NCBI GenBank assembly: GCA_903930225.1
Contig: CAIYXV010000130.1
Location: 1 to 45,126, forward strand
Length of the DNA: 45,126 bases
Direction of reading: 5' to 3'
DNA from: an uncultured bacterium
GTDB taxonomy: Bacteria > Margulisbacteria > WOR-1 > XYC2-FULL-46-14 > WPAF01
The position numbers and the translations under genes were made by a program. The notes beneath the pieces are model-generated. The model saw only the letters and a list, made by a program, of their open reading frames with translations, searched no databases and had not been told where the DNA came from. Of this stretch, positions 1 to 7,946 are shown one piece after another (the first letter of the stretch is position 1; each line of letters starts with the position of its first letter).

Positions 1-1134
1 AATTCGGCTGCCGGTGCTTTATATAATACGGCGGTTGGGCATAGTTCGCTCTCTAATAATACTGATGGCTATCGTAATACGGCAATCGGTAATTTTTCGC
101 TTATATCAAATTCAACTGGCGCAGGCAATACTGCCGTTGGCAACAGCGCGGGAGCTTATGGGGCCGCCAGCAATACTACCGAAAATTACAACACATATTT
201 AGGCTTTAGAACGGGGTTAACTGCCGCGGGATATAGTAACTCGACCGCGATTGGGGCCAATGCGATGATCGGGAAAAGTAATGCTATTATTTTGGGTGAT
301 TCGACAAATACTTCTCTGACGGTTGGCATAGGGACAAATGCCCCGCAATTTAGGCTTCATGTCTTAGGGGCGGGGACAACGACCGCCCTTATGGTAGACG
401 GTAGTACGAGTTCGGTCGGCATAGGAACTACCAACCCAAACACATATCAGCTTAGAGTGGATTGCACCGGATCGAATTCGACAGCGATACGGGGAGCATC
501 TGATGCGAGCAATTATGGTTATATAGGAGCTGCAACCGGGGTCGGGGTATTTGGAACGGGCACCAGCTGGGCGGGGTATTTCAGCGGAAAATTGAAAACC
601 ACGGACACCGGCGGCACAAACCATGTCTATGATATTGGCGAGCTTATACCGTGCGGAAGCGGCGTCGAAAACGCGGATGTGGTCATCGTAAATCCCCTGA
701 AATACCGCGAGGCCATAAAATGCGCCTCGGATAATGACCCTAAAGTGATCGGCATAATTTCCGATAGCCCGCAGTTCTCAATAGGGGATATGGATCAAGC
801 GAATAAAAAGAATCCAGGGAAGAATTTTAGATTTATAGCTCTTGCCGGCCAGGTGCAGTGCAAGGTTTCGACAAAGAATGGCATGATAAATCCGGGGGAC
901 CTTCTAACCACATCGGATATCCCCGGCCATGCGATGAAGGCGACCGGAGCGGGCTCCATTGTCGCCAAAGCTCTCCAAAAATTTGACGGCTCAAAAGGGA
1001 ACACGGGCAAGATCCTTGCTTTTGTCAGCGTAGGGTTTTCAAACAATGATCCTCAAACGGCCAAAGCATCGCAGAGTGAAATACAGGAACTTAAGTCCCG
1101 ACTCAAGGCGGTCGAGGAGAAATTAGCTAAATAG
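1..1134 (+). CDS. Fibre-like repeat protein, 5'-truncated (fibre gene 1)
   Basis: The reading frame is open from the first base of the window, so the N-terminus lies upstream; 377 residues are visible. The first ~85 residues are repeats of the type NTAVGxxSLxxNT / NTAIGxxSL / NTAVGxxAG, a pattern common in trimeric fibre and tail-like proteins. Two VGIGTxxPxxxLxV motifs follow (near residues 105-145), typical of phage-tail-like beta-structured proteins. The C-terminal ~170 residues contain VIGIISDSP, ALAGQVQCKV, GDLLTTSDIPGHAMKAT and ILAFVSVGF; this resembles the autoprocessing/chaperone-like end seen on many such fibres and is related in layout to the Peptidase_G2 domain of genes 2 and 4. 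The protein ends in a short coiled coil (SRLKAVEEKLAK), also found in gene 3. It is probably secreted and trimeric, but signal peptide and full length cannot be seen. The fold assignment is from pattern recognition. Confidence 0.75.
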   Translation, partial: NSAAGALYNTAVGHSSLSNNTDGYRNTAIGNFSLISNSTGAGNTAVGNSAGAYGAASNTTENYNTYLGFRTGLTAAGYSNSTAIGANAMIGKSNAIILGDSTNTSLTVGIGTNAPQFRLHVLGAGTTTALMVDGSTSSVGIGTTNPNTYQLRVDCTGSNSTAIRGASDASNYGYIGAATGVGVFGTGTSWAGYFSGKLKTTDTGGTNHVYDIGELIPCGSGVENADVVIVNPLKYREAIKCASDNDPKVIGIISDSPQFSIGDMDQANKKNPGKNFRFIALAGQVQCKVSTKNGMINPGDLLTTSDIPGHAMKATGAGSIVAKALQKFDGSKGNTGKILAFVSVGFSNNDPQTAKASQSEIQELKSRLKAVEEKLAK

Positions 1135-1179
1135 AAGCAAGTTTAAAGACCTTATCCTGATCCTAAAAGGGGGAAGAAT

Positions 1180-2694
1180 ATGAAAAAAGCAATTATCGGG
1201 TTATTTATTCTGATGAATTTTGCTATGCCTCAAGCTTGGGCGGCTGATGTAAACGTTATACTGGACAGCAGCGATGGAAGCACCGGAATGGTGATAAAAA
1301 ATAGCAATCTGGCATCGGTGGCGACATATGACAGCGCCGGTGCGATCGCGGCAAGAACCGTGTACGGATCGGGCCAAACTTATAATCTGGGGGCAGGCGC
1401 AAAATTCCTATGGTATCCCAAAAAAGCGGCGTTCCGGGCCGGGAACACGACCGGGGCGGAATGGAATGACGCAAGCATCGGAGGAGTTTCGGCGGCATTC
1501 GGGAATAATACGGTGGCGACCGGCGGCTATTCGCTTGCGACCGGCGCCGGAACCACCGCCAGCGGGAACTATTCGACCGCATTGGGATTTTCTACGGTTG
1601 CAAGCAGTGATGATGCTGTTTCTATGGGATCCTCAACGACTGCCAGCGGACCGGGATCGGTTGCGCTTGGATATAATATTAATAACTCTACCCCCTATTC
1701 TTTGGGCATTGGTTACAGCGGTTCAGGTGTTGGGAAGCCCTCTATTTTGCTTTCCGGGGAAGGGAACAGTTATTTTAATTCGAATGCCGGGAGCCTCAAT
1801 ATCGGCACCAAAGACGCCTTAGCCCTGATAAGGTGCAGTGTATGGGCTCCAAGTTCGGGAGGGGCGATAATAGGTTTCACCAATACGCAGTGTTATGGAG
1901 CGCTTGGATTCCCATCTTACGGGGTATACGCAAATACTACTCAAGGCGGGTATGGGGTGTACTCCGATGCAAGCGGCCCGTCAGCTGTTGGTGTTTATGG
2001 GAAAGGGGCCCTGACGGGCGTGGAGGGATATAATAATAGTAGCGGGGGGACCGCTGTAAAAGCCACTCAGAGCGGCGCAGGGTTTGCGCTCCAGTCGACG
2101 GGAGGAGTGAATTATTTGGACGGGGATACTGGGATCGGGACTTCAAATCCCGCCAATTATAAGCTGCATGTGACAGACACTCTCGCTAGCGGATTTGTGG
2201 CGATATTTGAGAACCTTGACACAGGCACAAACGGAGATGGCATAAGAATTCAGATCGGGCCGACTGCCAATCCAGGGGCAGGGAATCACTTTATTTCTTT
2301 TCGCGACGGCGATGGGACCGAGATCGGATCGGTAAAAGGGACAGGGGCGGCCTCGGTGAATTATTCGACCGTCGGCGGCGATTATGCCGAATATTTTGAC
2401 GCCGAGGAAGATGTCCCGCCCGGAGGCCTGGTCGGCTTGAACCTATTGTCCGGAAAAGCGAGAGCCTTAAGAGAAGGAGACCCGCTTATGGGAATTGTTT
2501 CGATCGCTCCCGGCTTTACCGGCAACACATATAATTCTGACTCTAATAAAAAGAAAGTCCTTATCGCGCTGGTTGGGCAGGTTGACATTAAGGATTTGCA
2601 CAAGATAAAGACCGATAACGGCGTTGTCAAGACAACTGATGGGCAAAAAATCGGCTATCTTTTGGCTAACGGGAAAGTATTCATTAAGTATTAA
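1180..2694 (+). CDS. Secreted YadA-head-like fibre protein with C-terminal Peptidase_G2-type domain (fibre gene 2)
   Basis: 504 residues. A signal peptide is clear (MKKAIIGLFILMNFAMPQAWA, cleavage after AWA). Next comes an N-terminal module (VNVILDSSDGSTGMVIKNS) shared with fibre genes 3 and 4. Residues ~105-165 hold Hep/Hag-like head repeats (ATGGYSLATG, ASGNYSTALG, ASGPGSVALG) as in trimeric autotransporter heads. Then come YGVY-type repeats and a GIGTSNPxxYKLHV motif. From about residue 397 the DYAEYF...GIVSIAPGFTGN signature matches the G2 intramolecular chaperone/protease domain known from phage appendages. There is no YadA-type membrane anchor, so surface attachment is unexplained. The start is supported by AGGGGG-type Shine-Dalgarno bases before the ATG and by the signal peptide. 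The gene lies 45 bp after fibre gene 1 and may be co-transcribed with it. Confidence 0.8.
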   Translation: MKKAIIGLFILMNFAMPQAWAADVNVILDSSDGSTGMVIKNSNLASVATYDSAGAIAARTVYGSGQTYNLGAGAKFLWYPKKAAFRAGNTTGAEWNDASIGGVSAAFGNNTVATGGYSLATGAGTTASGNYSTALGFSTVASSDDAVSMGSSTTASGPGSVALGYNINNSTPYSLGIGYSGSGVGKPSILLSGEGNSYFNSNAGSLNIGTKDALALIRCSVWAPSSGGAIIGFTNTQCYGALGFPSYGVYANTTQGGYGVYSDASGPSAVGVYGKGALTGVEGYNNSSGGTAVKATQSGAGFALQSTGGVNYLDGDTGIGTSNPANYKLHVTDTLASGFVAIFENLDTGTNGDGIRIQIGPTANPGAGNHFISFRDGDGTEIGSVKGTGAASVNYSTVGGDYAEYFDAEEDVPPGGLVGLNLLSGKARALREGDPLMGIVSIAPGFTGNTYNSDSNKKKVLIALVGQVDIKDLHKIKTDNGVVKTTDGQKIGYLLANGKVFIKY

Positions 2695-2755
2695 TCACTG
2701 GGAGTCATAATCGTAAAGCTTTATTCGCAGGCAATATTAATCATTCTTTCAACTG

Positions 2756-2783
2756 TGATATAATACTACTAGAATAATAGGGG
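2756..2783 (+). promoter_or_regulatory. Extended -10 promoter and Shine-Dalgarno of fibre gene 3
   Basis: TGaTATAAT (2756-2764) is a perfect extended -10 box with no good -35. It is followed ~15 nt later by the purine-rich GGGGG (about 2779-2783) just ahead of the ATG at 2789. Fibre gene 3 thus appears to have its own promoter. Read by eye. Confidence 0.6.
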
Positions 2784-2788
2784 GCATT

Positions 2789-4360
2789 ATGAAAAAACTA
2801 TTTATTTCCGCTCTTTTTGTCTTATTTATTTCTTCTGTAGTATTAGCCGCGAATGTAGAGGTAAAACTGGACAGTTCTAACGGCACCTCCGGATTATTAA
2901 TAAGGAATTCATTGTTGAACACCGTCGCCGCATTTGATTCATACGGGAATTTGACCGCCGCAAAGGGATTGTTTCAGGTCAGTGAAGGAAACCAGCAATT
3001 CGTGATCTATAACAATCCGGGGGATTTCAACGCGATGAACTATGCCGGGGATCGGAATGAAATGCTGTTTGGCGAATACGGAGCGGGAAGTTTTAGGGTC
3101 GGCATCCGGACCACAGAAGCGTATGCAACGCTCCAAGTGCACAATCCCGATGATACGACGACCAAATGGGCCATATTAGCGATGCAACCGAAATTGGCCA
3201 ATAATAATTACACTCAGATACTGCTGGGGAAACATACTTCAACGAACAATGCGGCGACCATCAGCTTTGTTCCCAACGCGACCGCGGCTAGATCCTCTTT
3301 AAGGCTGGGGCTCTATAATTCTTCGGATACTTTGTCTTTAAATGGCAATGGATATGTTGGCATAGGTACAGGCGAATCCAACGCGCCCTTAGAGATAAAA
3401 GGAGCGCAGTCATGGATGGACCTGACGACATCAAATAACACTAACGGATCGGTGCTGCAGTTGATCAATCTAAAGCCCGGACTGGGGCCTACCGACTTTC
3501 TTGGAGCGATAAATTGGGGAGCTGGTTACTCCGCCGGGATCGGCCAGATCGGATATTTGAACGGGGGAGCGATGACATTTACTACCGGAGGACGGAACAT
3601 GATGAATATAGATACGGTAGGGGTAGGAATCGGGACTTACCCATCGACTGCTTCATTGGAAGTCCATTCGAATCAGGGCAACAATGCGATAATGGGGCTT
3701 TATGGGCCCAGCACCGGCGGTCATTTACAGAATCTCGGGCAGCTCGGCGAGGCAGACAGAGGAGTATACGCACAGGGCGAACCGTATGGTCTTTACGCTT
3801 ATGGTTATACATACGGAGTTTACGGATACGCCTCAAACGGATATGGAGTTTATGGCCACGGGTCAACATATGGGGTATACGCGGAGGGCGCATCAATCGC
3901 AGCTGTATATGCTTCTGGCAAATTGGTGGGGACGGGAGGGGTCCAATTTACAGGGATTGGATCGGGAACGGGAACCACTCTGATCGTCGATGGCAGCGGG
4001 AATGTGCTTAAATCCACCTCGAGCAGAAGATATAAACACGATATAAAAGAATACGATTCCGATATTTCAAAGCTGGGAAAGCTCACACCGGTTAAATTTA
4101 AATGGAATCCAAACACCGGGTCCCCCAACCAGGAGGATTTCGGGCTGATCGCGGAGGATGTATATAAAATATTCCCGGAATTGGTAGGATTGGACAAAGC
4201 GGGCCGGCCCGATTCGGTAAAATACGATAAACTTTCGGTGATACTGCTGAAGGGGTATCAGGAAAAGGTCAAAGAGATAGATGCTTTGAAAGAAAAGAAT
4301 GAAAATCTCGAGTCCCGCCTCAAGGCGCTGGAAGAGAAGATAGGGGCAAGGGGCAAGTAG
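2789..4360 (+). CDS. Secreted fibre protein with C-terminal S74 intramolecular chaperone domain (fibre gene 3)
   Basis: 523 residues. The signal peptide begins MKKLFISALFVLFISS and is cleaved near VLAA; its first 48 nt are identical to those of fibre gene 4. The shared module VEVKLDSSNGTSGLLIRN follows. The middle contains VGIGTG-type tail repeats and a run of YGVYG/YGLYAYG repeats (about residues 325-370). From residue ~411 the pattern SSRRYKHDI, then FGLIAEDVYKIFPELV, then KLSVILLKGYQEK and a terminal coiled coil (SRLKALEEKIG) is the Peptidase_S74 (endosialidase/tail-spike chaperone) domain, with the S-x-R-x-K autocleavage motif intact. By family knowledge this domain trimerises the fibre and then cuts itself off. 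It differs from the G2-type ends of its neighbours. The last codons overlap an imperfect inverted repeat that flanks the downstream broken gene. Confidence 0.85.
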   Translation: MKKLFISALFVLFISSVVLAANVEVKLDSSNGTSGLLIRNSLLNTVAAFDSYGNLTAAKGLFQVSEGNQQFVIYNNPGDFNAMNYAGDRNEMLFGEYGAGSFRVGIRTTEAYATLQVHNPDDTTTKWAILAMQPKLANNNYTQILLGKHTSTNNAATISFVPNATAARSSLRLGLYNSSDTLSLNGNGYVGIGTGESNAPLEIKGAQSWMDLTTSNNTNGSVLQLINLKPGLGPTDFLGAINWGAGYSAGIGQIGYLNGGAMTFTTGGRNMMNIDTVGVGIGTYPSTASLEVHSNQGNNAIMGLYGPSTGGHLQNLGQLGEADRGVYAQGEPYGLYAYGYTYGVYGYASNGYGVYGHGSTYGVYAEGASIAAVYASGKLVGTGGVQFTGIGSGTGTTLIVDGSGNVLKSTSSRRYKHDIKEYDSDISKLGKLTPVKFKWNPNTGSPNQEDFGLIAEDVYKIFPELVGLDKAGRPDSVKYDKLSVILLKGYQEKVKEIDALKEKNENLESRLKALEEKIGARGK

Positions 4361-4366
4361 CAAGGT

Positions 4367-4390
4367 CCGAAGGACTCCGAGAGTCTTCGG
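4367..4390. repeat. Hairpin immediately after fibre gene 3
   Basis: CCGAAGGACTC (4367-4377), a CGA loop, then GAGTCTTCGG (4381-4390) form a ~10 bp stem with one bulged G. No T-run follows, so it is not a classical terminator. It may be a dispersed palindromic repeat, or it may protect or end the upstream transcript. Confidence 0.5.
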
Positions 4391-4413
4391 ACTCCTCGGA
4401 GGTCAAGAGGGAA

Positions 4414-4572
4414 ATGGGGGAAGGTTTTCGGGATCTAATTGTCTGGCGGAAGGCGTATAGTTTTGCTCTTGATATTTATAAGATATCAAAGCATTTCCCC
4501 AAAGATGAGAATTACGGGATAACTTCAAGAAACCGGCAGATTATTAACGGGATTGATCAATTCGTTAATTAA
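4414..4572 (+). pseudogene. Truncated four-helix-bundle (23S rRNA IVS-family) gene
   Basis: A 52-codon ORF begins MGEGFRDLIVWRKAY and continues with ALDIYKISKHFPKDENYGIT and SRNRQIINGID. This matches the N-terminal half of the four-helix-bundle family (TIGR02436 type: FRDLxVWQKA ... FPxxExYGLTSQxRRA). Family members are usually ~115-130 residues. Here the frame stops right after the second helix, where a conserved NIAEG-like stretch is expected, so about half the protein is missing. It sits alone between two fibre genes, and imperfect inverted repeats flank it. It is most likely a decayed or partial cassette. It could still be translated as a short protein, but I see no Shine-Dalgarno better than GGGG within the first codons. 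Confidence 0.7.
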
Positions 4573-4647
4573 ATAGTATTTTTCTGGACCCTTGCCCCAT
4601 GACCCTAGCCCCTTTTCCCCAATCCCGCTTGCCCGCCTTTGGAGGGC

Positions 4648-4680
4648 CTCAAGGCGCTGGAAGCTAAAATAGGCCGATAA
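4648..4680 (+). pseudogene. 3' remnant of a lost fibre paralogue
   Basis: The bases CTCAAGGCGCTGGAAG are identical to the end of fibre gene 3. In frame they read LKALEAKIGR followed by TAA, the coiled-coil tail that closes fibre gene 3 (LKALEEKIG). No open frame leads into it. This looks like the tail of a deleted S74-type fibre gene left just upstream of the fibre gene 4 promoter. With the four-helix fragment it accounts for most of the 376-bp gap between fibre genes 3 and 4. Confidence 0.65.
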
Positions 4681-4707
4681 AAGTACATGTTTTTCTTTCC
4701 CCGGCCA

Positions 4708-4733
4708 TGTTATAATACTGCGCTAAGGGAGAC
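4708..4733 (+). promoter_or_regulatory. Extended -10 promoter and Shine-Dalgarno of fibre gene 4
   Basis: TGtTATAAT at 4708-4716 is a perfect extended -10 box. AAGGGAGA (about 4726-4733) lies just before the ATG at 4737. The architecture is the same as at fibre gene 3 although the surrounding sequence is not similar. Confidence 0.6.
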
Positions 4734-4736
4734 TTT

Positions 4737-7403
4737 ATGAAAAAACTATTTATTTCCGCTCTTTTTGTCTTATTTATTTCTTCTATTGTATTAGCCGCGA
4801 ATGTGGACGTAAAACTGGACACTCTTAATGGCAGCAGCGCTTTGGTCATAAAGAACAGGAACGGAGTTGAGCAAAGCAGAATCGATTCGTTGGGCAGATT
4901 GGGGATCGGTGTCACTAGCCCAAACGCGCTGCTTGATGTTGGCTATGACGGTAATAATATTATTACCCCCAGAGGGTCCAAGAGCATTTTAGTGGAGCAC
5001 GATGGAGGAGACGGATATATTGAAACTTTTTCTAATGACGGATCAGAAGGGCTGATCCTGCGCGGCGACGACAGCGGAGATCAAGGCATGGTAAGGCAAA
5101 CAGCAGGATTGCCAGGCGGGTATACAAATGGATGGCCTCAAGGACTTCACATTTTTACCTCAAACGTTAATGACCCGATCATGTTTAAAACAAATACAAT
5201 TGAAAGGATGCGGATCAAAAGTAATGGCTATATCGGCATCGGGACGTCGGGCCCGCAAGCCCCATTAGAGATCTACTCCTCCGAGGCTTCTACTATGTGG
5301 AACCTTGTGATCAAACAACCGAACTTAGCAAACAATAATTACGAGCGGATCCTTTTGGGAAGAAGTTTTTCACCAAATGACTCGGCAACGATCAGCTATG
5401 TCCCTAACGCGACTCTGGCCAAATCGACATTAAGGCTTGGTCTTTATAATTCGCCTGATACACTGGCGATAAACGGTAATGGGAATGTCGGGATCGGATC
5501 ATCTGAACCGCAAGTTATGCTTGACCTATATTCAAGTTCTGGCAACAATAGAAACCTGGCAAGATTTAGAACAACAACCACCGGGTTTGCGGCCAGGGTA
5601 TTTATTGAGGATGACGATTACAATCCTAATGCCGGATTGGTATTAAGTAGAAATGGCGCCGAAACTTGGACTTTATATACAAATAATCCACTTTATCCAA
5701 CTATATCTAACGCTGATTTTGCTATTTATAATGGGCAAACTTCCACAAATTCATTGGTGATTAAAGGCAATTCTAATAATGTCGGCATCGGGACGATAAG
5801 CCCAACTGCGACCCTTGATGTCTATGCCAGTCAAAACACCGCCGGGAAATTTCGGTGCGCTTCCAACAGCGGCATCGGCGTATCGGGCAAGGCGGGAAAC
5901 GGTTCGGGGGCAGGGGTGTCATACGGAGGTTCATTTGAATCTAATTCTCAAAGCGGATATGGCGTATATGGATTGGCATCGTCGACCACGGGCTCCAATA
6001 CGGGAGTTTGGGGAAACTCGAATGGTGATTCAGGAGTGGGCGTAACCGGGAGCAGCAATGGGGCGAATGGGATCGGAGTGTCCGCTCAGGGACAAAAATA
6101 TGCAATCGATGCATACACCAGCAATCCTAGCGGGTATGCGATCCATGCGGTCCATAATGCAAGCGGCTATGCCATTTGGGCTCAGGGGGACAAGGATTAT
6201 TTCAGCGGTTATGTAGGCATTGGCGTTACCAACCCAGCCTGGCCTTTGCACATACAAGCGACGCGAGCAATCGCCTTATTAGACACTACGGGCAGTGCCA
6301 GCGGCGGAACGGTTCTCGAGCTGAGGAATTCTTATTCTTCGCCGTCAAATTATCTCGGAGCGATAAATTTCAATAATGCGGCGTTGACATACCCGGGGCA
6401 GATAGGATACCTCGTATCGGACAATATGACATTCAGAATAGCGGGCAATGAAAGGATGAGGATCAATTCAACCGGCAATGTGGGGATCGGTACGACTGAT
6501 CCAGCCTACAAGCTTCATGTTGACAGCGGAGCGAGCGTGGCGGCTCTCCATGCCCAATATAACAGCAATTCATATGTTGATCTGGCATATTCACAATATC
6601 AGGGAGTTAACGTTTATAATAATAATTCATCCGGTACCAGCATATATGGGAACCAGGCAAATGCGAGCGGGTTCTGCGTTTACGCTGACGGGGGCAAAAA
6701 TTATTTCGGCACAAAAGTCGGCATCGGCCAGAATTTCCCGGCTAATAAACTTGATGTCTCCGGTTCGGCGGCGATCGGGGCGGATTTCGGATACTCTGGA
6801 ACAGCCGCGCCTGCCAACGGACTGCTGGTGGAAGGCAGGGTGGGAGTGGGTTTATCGAACCCCAGTTACAAACTGGACGTGGTTGATACTAGATATAATA
6901 GTTATGTCGCAAAATTCAAAAATCTTGATACAAGTGCTGCTTCAAGAGGGATTATAATCCAATTAGGCGTAGCAAGCAATCTTTCAACCGAGAATGAATT
7001 TATTCAATTTATTAATACAGATGCGTCTTTTGGCGGCAGCGTAACGGGCAACGGGGGCGCAGGGATCCAATATAATACTGCCGGATCCGACTACGCGGAA
7101 TATTTTGTATCTGAAAAGAAATTGGAAAAAGACACACTGGTCGGATTAAACCCTGAAACCGGCAAGGTAAGGGCGTGGGAGAAGGGCGATCCGTTCATCG
7201 GGGTCGTTTCGAGCAATCCGGGGTTTGTTGGTAACAAGAAAATCGGAGGACCCAAGGACTTTGATGTTCTAGTCGCTTTATTGGGCCAGGTAAATATTAA
7301 GGATAAAGACAAAATTTCTATCAATGGCTCGCTGGTCAAGACGATAGATGGGCAAAAGATAGGTTACAAACTGTCCGATGGACGTATATTGATCGGACGA
7401 TAA
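4737..7403 (+). CDS. Large secreted tail-fibre-like protein with C-terminal Peptidase_G2-type domain (fibre gene 4)
   Basis: 888 residues. The signal peptide is almost identical to that of fibre gene 3 and is followed by VDVKLDTLNGSSALVIKN. The body is a string of phage-tail-like motifs: LGIGVTSPNALLDV, YIGIGTSGPQAPLEI, NVGIGSSEPQVMLDL, NVGIGTISPTATLDV, YVGIGVTNPAWPLHI, NVGIGTTDPAYKLHV, KVGIGQNFPANKLDV and RVGVGLSNPSYKLDV. These are separated by 50-100 residue inserts, including GVYG/GVWG/GVGVTG repeats near 410-450. One insert (QPNLANNNYERILLGR ... YVPNATLAKSTLRLGLYNS) is clearly paralogous to one in fibre gene 3. From residue ~781 DYAEYF, GVVSSNPGFVGN and VALLGQVNIKD form a G2-type chaperone domain closely matching fibre gene 2. 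The protein therefore pairs a gene-3-like front with a gene-2-like end, as expected from module exchange. The exact ligand or role is unknown. Confidence 0.85.
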   Translation: MKKLFISALFVLFISSIVLAANVDVKLDTLNGSSALVIKNRNGVEQSRIDSLGRLGIGVTSPNALLDVGYDGNNIITPRGSKSILVEHDGGDGYIETFSNDGSEGLILRGDDSGDQGMVRQTAGLPGGYTNGWPQGLHIFTSNVNDPIMFKTNTIERMRIKSNGYIGIGTSGPQAPLEIYSSEASTMWNLVIKQPNLANNNYERILLGRSFSPNDSATISYVPNATLAKSTLRLGLYNSPDTLAINGNGNVGIGSSEPQVMLDLYSSSGNNRNLARFRTTTTGFAARVFIEDDDYNPNAGLVLSRNGAETWTLYTNNPLYPTISNADFAIYNGQTSTNSLVIKGNSNNVGIGTISPTATLDVYASQNTAGKFRCASNSGIGVSGKAGNGSGAGVSYGGSFESNSQSGYGVYGLASSTTGSNTGVWGNSNGDSGVGVTGSSNGANGIGVSAQGQKYAIDAYTSNPSGYAIHAVHNASGYAIWAQGDKDYFSGYVGIGVTNPAWPLHIQATRAIALLDTTGSASGGTVLELRNSYSSPSNYLGAINFNNAALTYPGQIGYLVSDNMTFRIAGNERMRINSTGNVGIGTTDPAYKLHVDSGASVAALHAQYNSNSYVDLAYSQYQGVNVYNNNSSGTSIYGNQANASGFCVYADGGKNYFGTKVGIGQNFPANKLDVSGSAAIGADFGYSGTAAPANGLLVEGRVGVGLSNPSYKLDVVDTRYNSYVAKFKNLDTSAASRGIIIQLGVASNLSTENEFIQFINTDASFGGSVTGNGGAGIQYNTAGSDYAEYFVSEKKLEKDTLVGLNPETGKVRAWEKGDPFIGVVSSNPGFVGNKKIGGPKDFDVLVALLGQVNIKDKDKISINGSLVKTIDGQKIGYKLSDGRILIGR

Positions 7404-7433
7404 AACACTGTCAGGTAATTGTGTAAAAGTCGG

Positions 7434-7745
7434 CTAAACTGTAATCAGTCTGATAATCTCATAAGCCGGCTCTTCGTAGGGATGCGCTTTTTTCATGGCA
7501 CGGACCGCTTTTTTAAGTAAGTTCTTTGGTACAACTGCTTCAAGCCTTGCTTCCTTGACCATCTCCAGCTTCCCGATCTTTCCTTTGAATGGCTTTGCGC
7601 CTTTTAACGGCCGATAGGTCCCGATCCCTTCGGTCGTGAAAGTGCAGTGATCGTAATTGCCGATCCGGCCGGCCCCCGCCTCGCAGATTGCGTTTCTGAC
7701 TTTTTCAAGATGAGATTTTGGGATGAAGACGATGAGCTTGTACAT
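7434..7745 (-). CDS. YqfO/NIF3 C-terminal-domain-like protein
   Basis: 103 residues. YKLIVFIPKSHLEKVRNAI, GAGRIGNYDHCTF, GIGTYRPLKGAKP and KKAHPYEEPAYEI match the CutA/PII-like domain (COG3323) that occurs alone or inside YqfO-type Nif3-like proteins. The HPYEEPAYE motif is diagnostic for this group. The family is often described as metal-related, but its biochemical role is not settled. The product is likely cytoplasmic; no signal peptide is visible. The gene stands alone, convergent with fibre gene 4 (30 bp between stops). An extended -10 box lies six bases before the ATG and supports this start. Confidence 0.8.
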   Translation of the reverse strand: MYKLIVFIPKSHLEKVRNAICEAGAGRIGNYDHCTFTTEGIGTYRPLKGAKPFKGKIGKLEMVKEARLEAVVPKNLLKKAVRAMKKAHPYEEPAYEIIRLITV

Positions 7746-7751
7746 GGAGAT

Positions 7752-7760
7752 ATTCTAACA
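7752..7760 (-). promoter_or_regulatory. Extended -10 of the YqfO-like gene (near-leaderless)
   Basis: On the minus strand TGtTAGAAT ends six bases before the ATG at 7745, so the predicted transcript starts at or next to the start codon. No -35 is evident. Confidence 0.5.
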
Positions 7761-7797
7761 TAATAAAGAGATGAAGGTTTATTGGTGAATTATGGAT

Positions 7798-7945
7798 AAA
7801 ATCACAAGCGCCAAATCACAAATAGCAAACAATTCCAAAATATCAAGATTTAAATTTTAAAAATACCAAATCCTATTGCTTTGATATTTGAATATTTGAG
7901 CTTTGGTATTGTTTGGTATTTGCGGTTTGTGATTTGGAATTTATA
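7798..7945. repeat. AT-rich low-complexity inverted repeat downstream of the four-helix gene
   Basis: The left part (about 7798-7845: AAATCACAAGCGCCAAAT, then CAAACAATTCCAAAATA) is imperfectly complementary to the right part (about 7886-7940: TTTGGTATTGTTTGGTA, then GGTTTGTGATTTGG). The segment could fold into a long, imperfect hairpin. It carries no ORF. The left part also recurs in inverted orientation inside the 5' end of the adjacent gene (8312-8360). Confidence 0.6.
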
Positions 7946-7946
7946 T

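Larger units (their letters stand above)
4343..4612. repeat. Imperfect inverted repeats flanking the four-helix gene fragment
   Basis: The left arm 4343-4368 (starts GGGGCAAGGGGCAAG) and the reverse complement of the right arm 4586-4612 (starts GGGGCTAGGGTCATG) agree at 18 of the first 23 positions, followed by TCC in both. They bracket the truncated four-helix-bundle ORF at 4414-4572. The left arm also encodes the end of fibre gene 3 (GARGK, stop). The layout parallels the inverted low-complexity repeats around the intact copy at 7947-8378, although the repeat sequence differs. Confidence 0.5.

Noticed and set aside
4367-4390. Rho-independent terminator after fibre gene 3
   Set aside because: The stem is good but no T-run follows on either strand, so it is listed as a hairpin repeat only.
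1-7403. Prophage tail module
   Set aside because: Tail-like repeats and chaperone domains are present, but each complete gene has a Sec signal peptide. No capsid, portal, terminase, baseplate or lysis gene is in the window.
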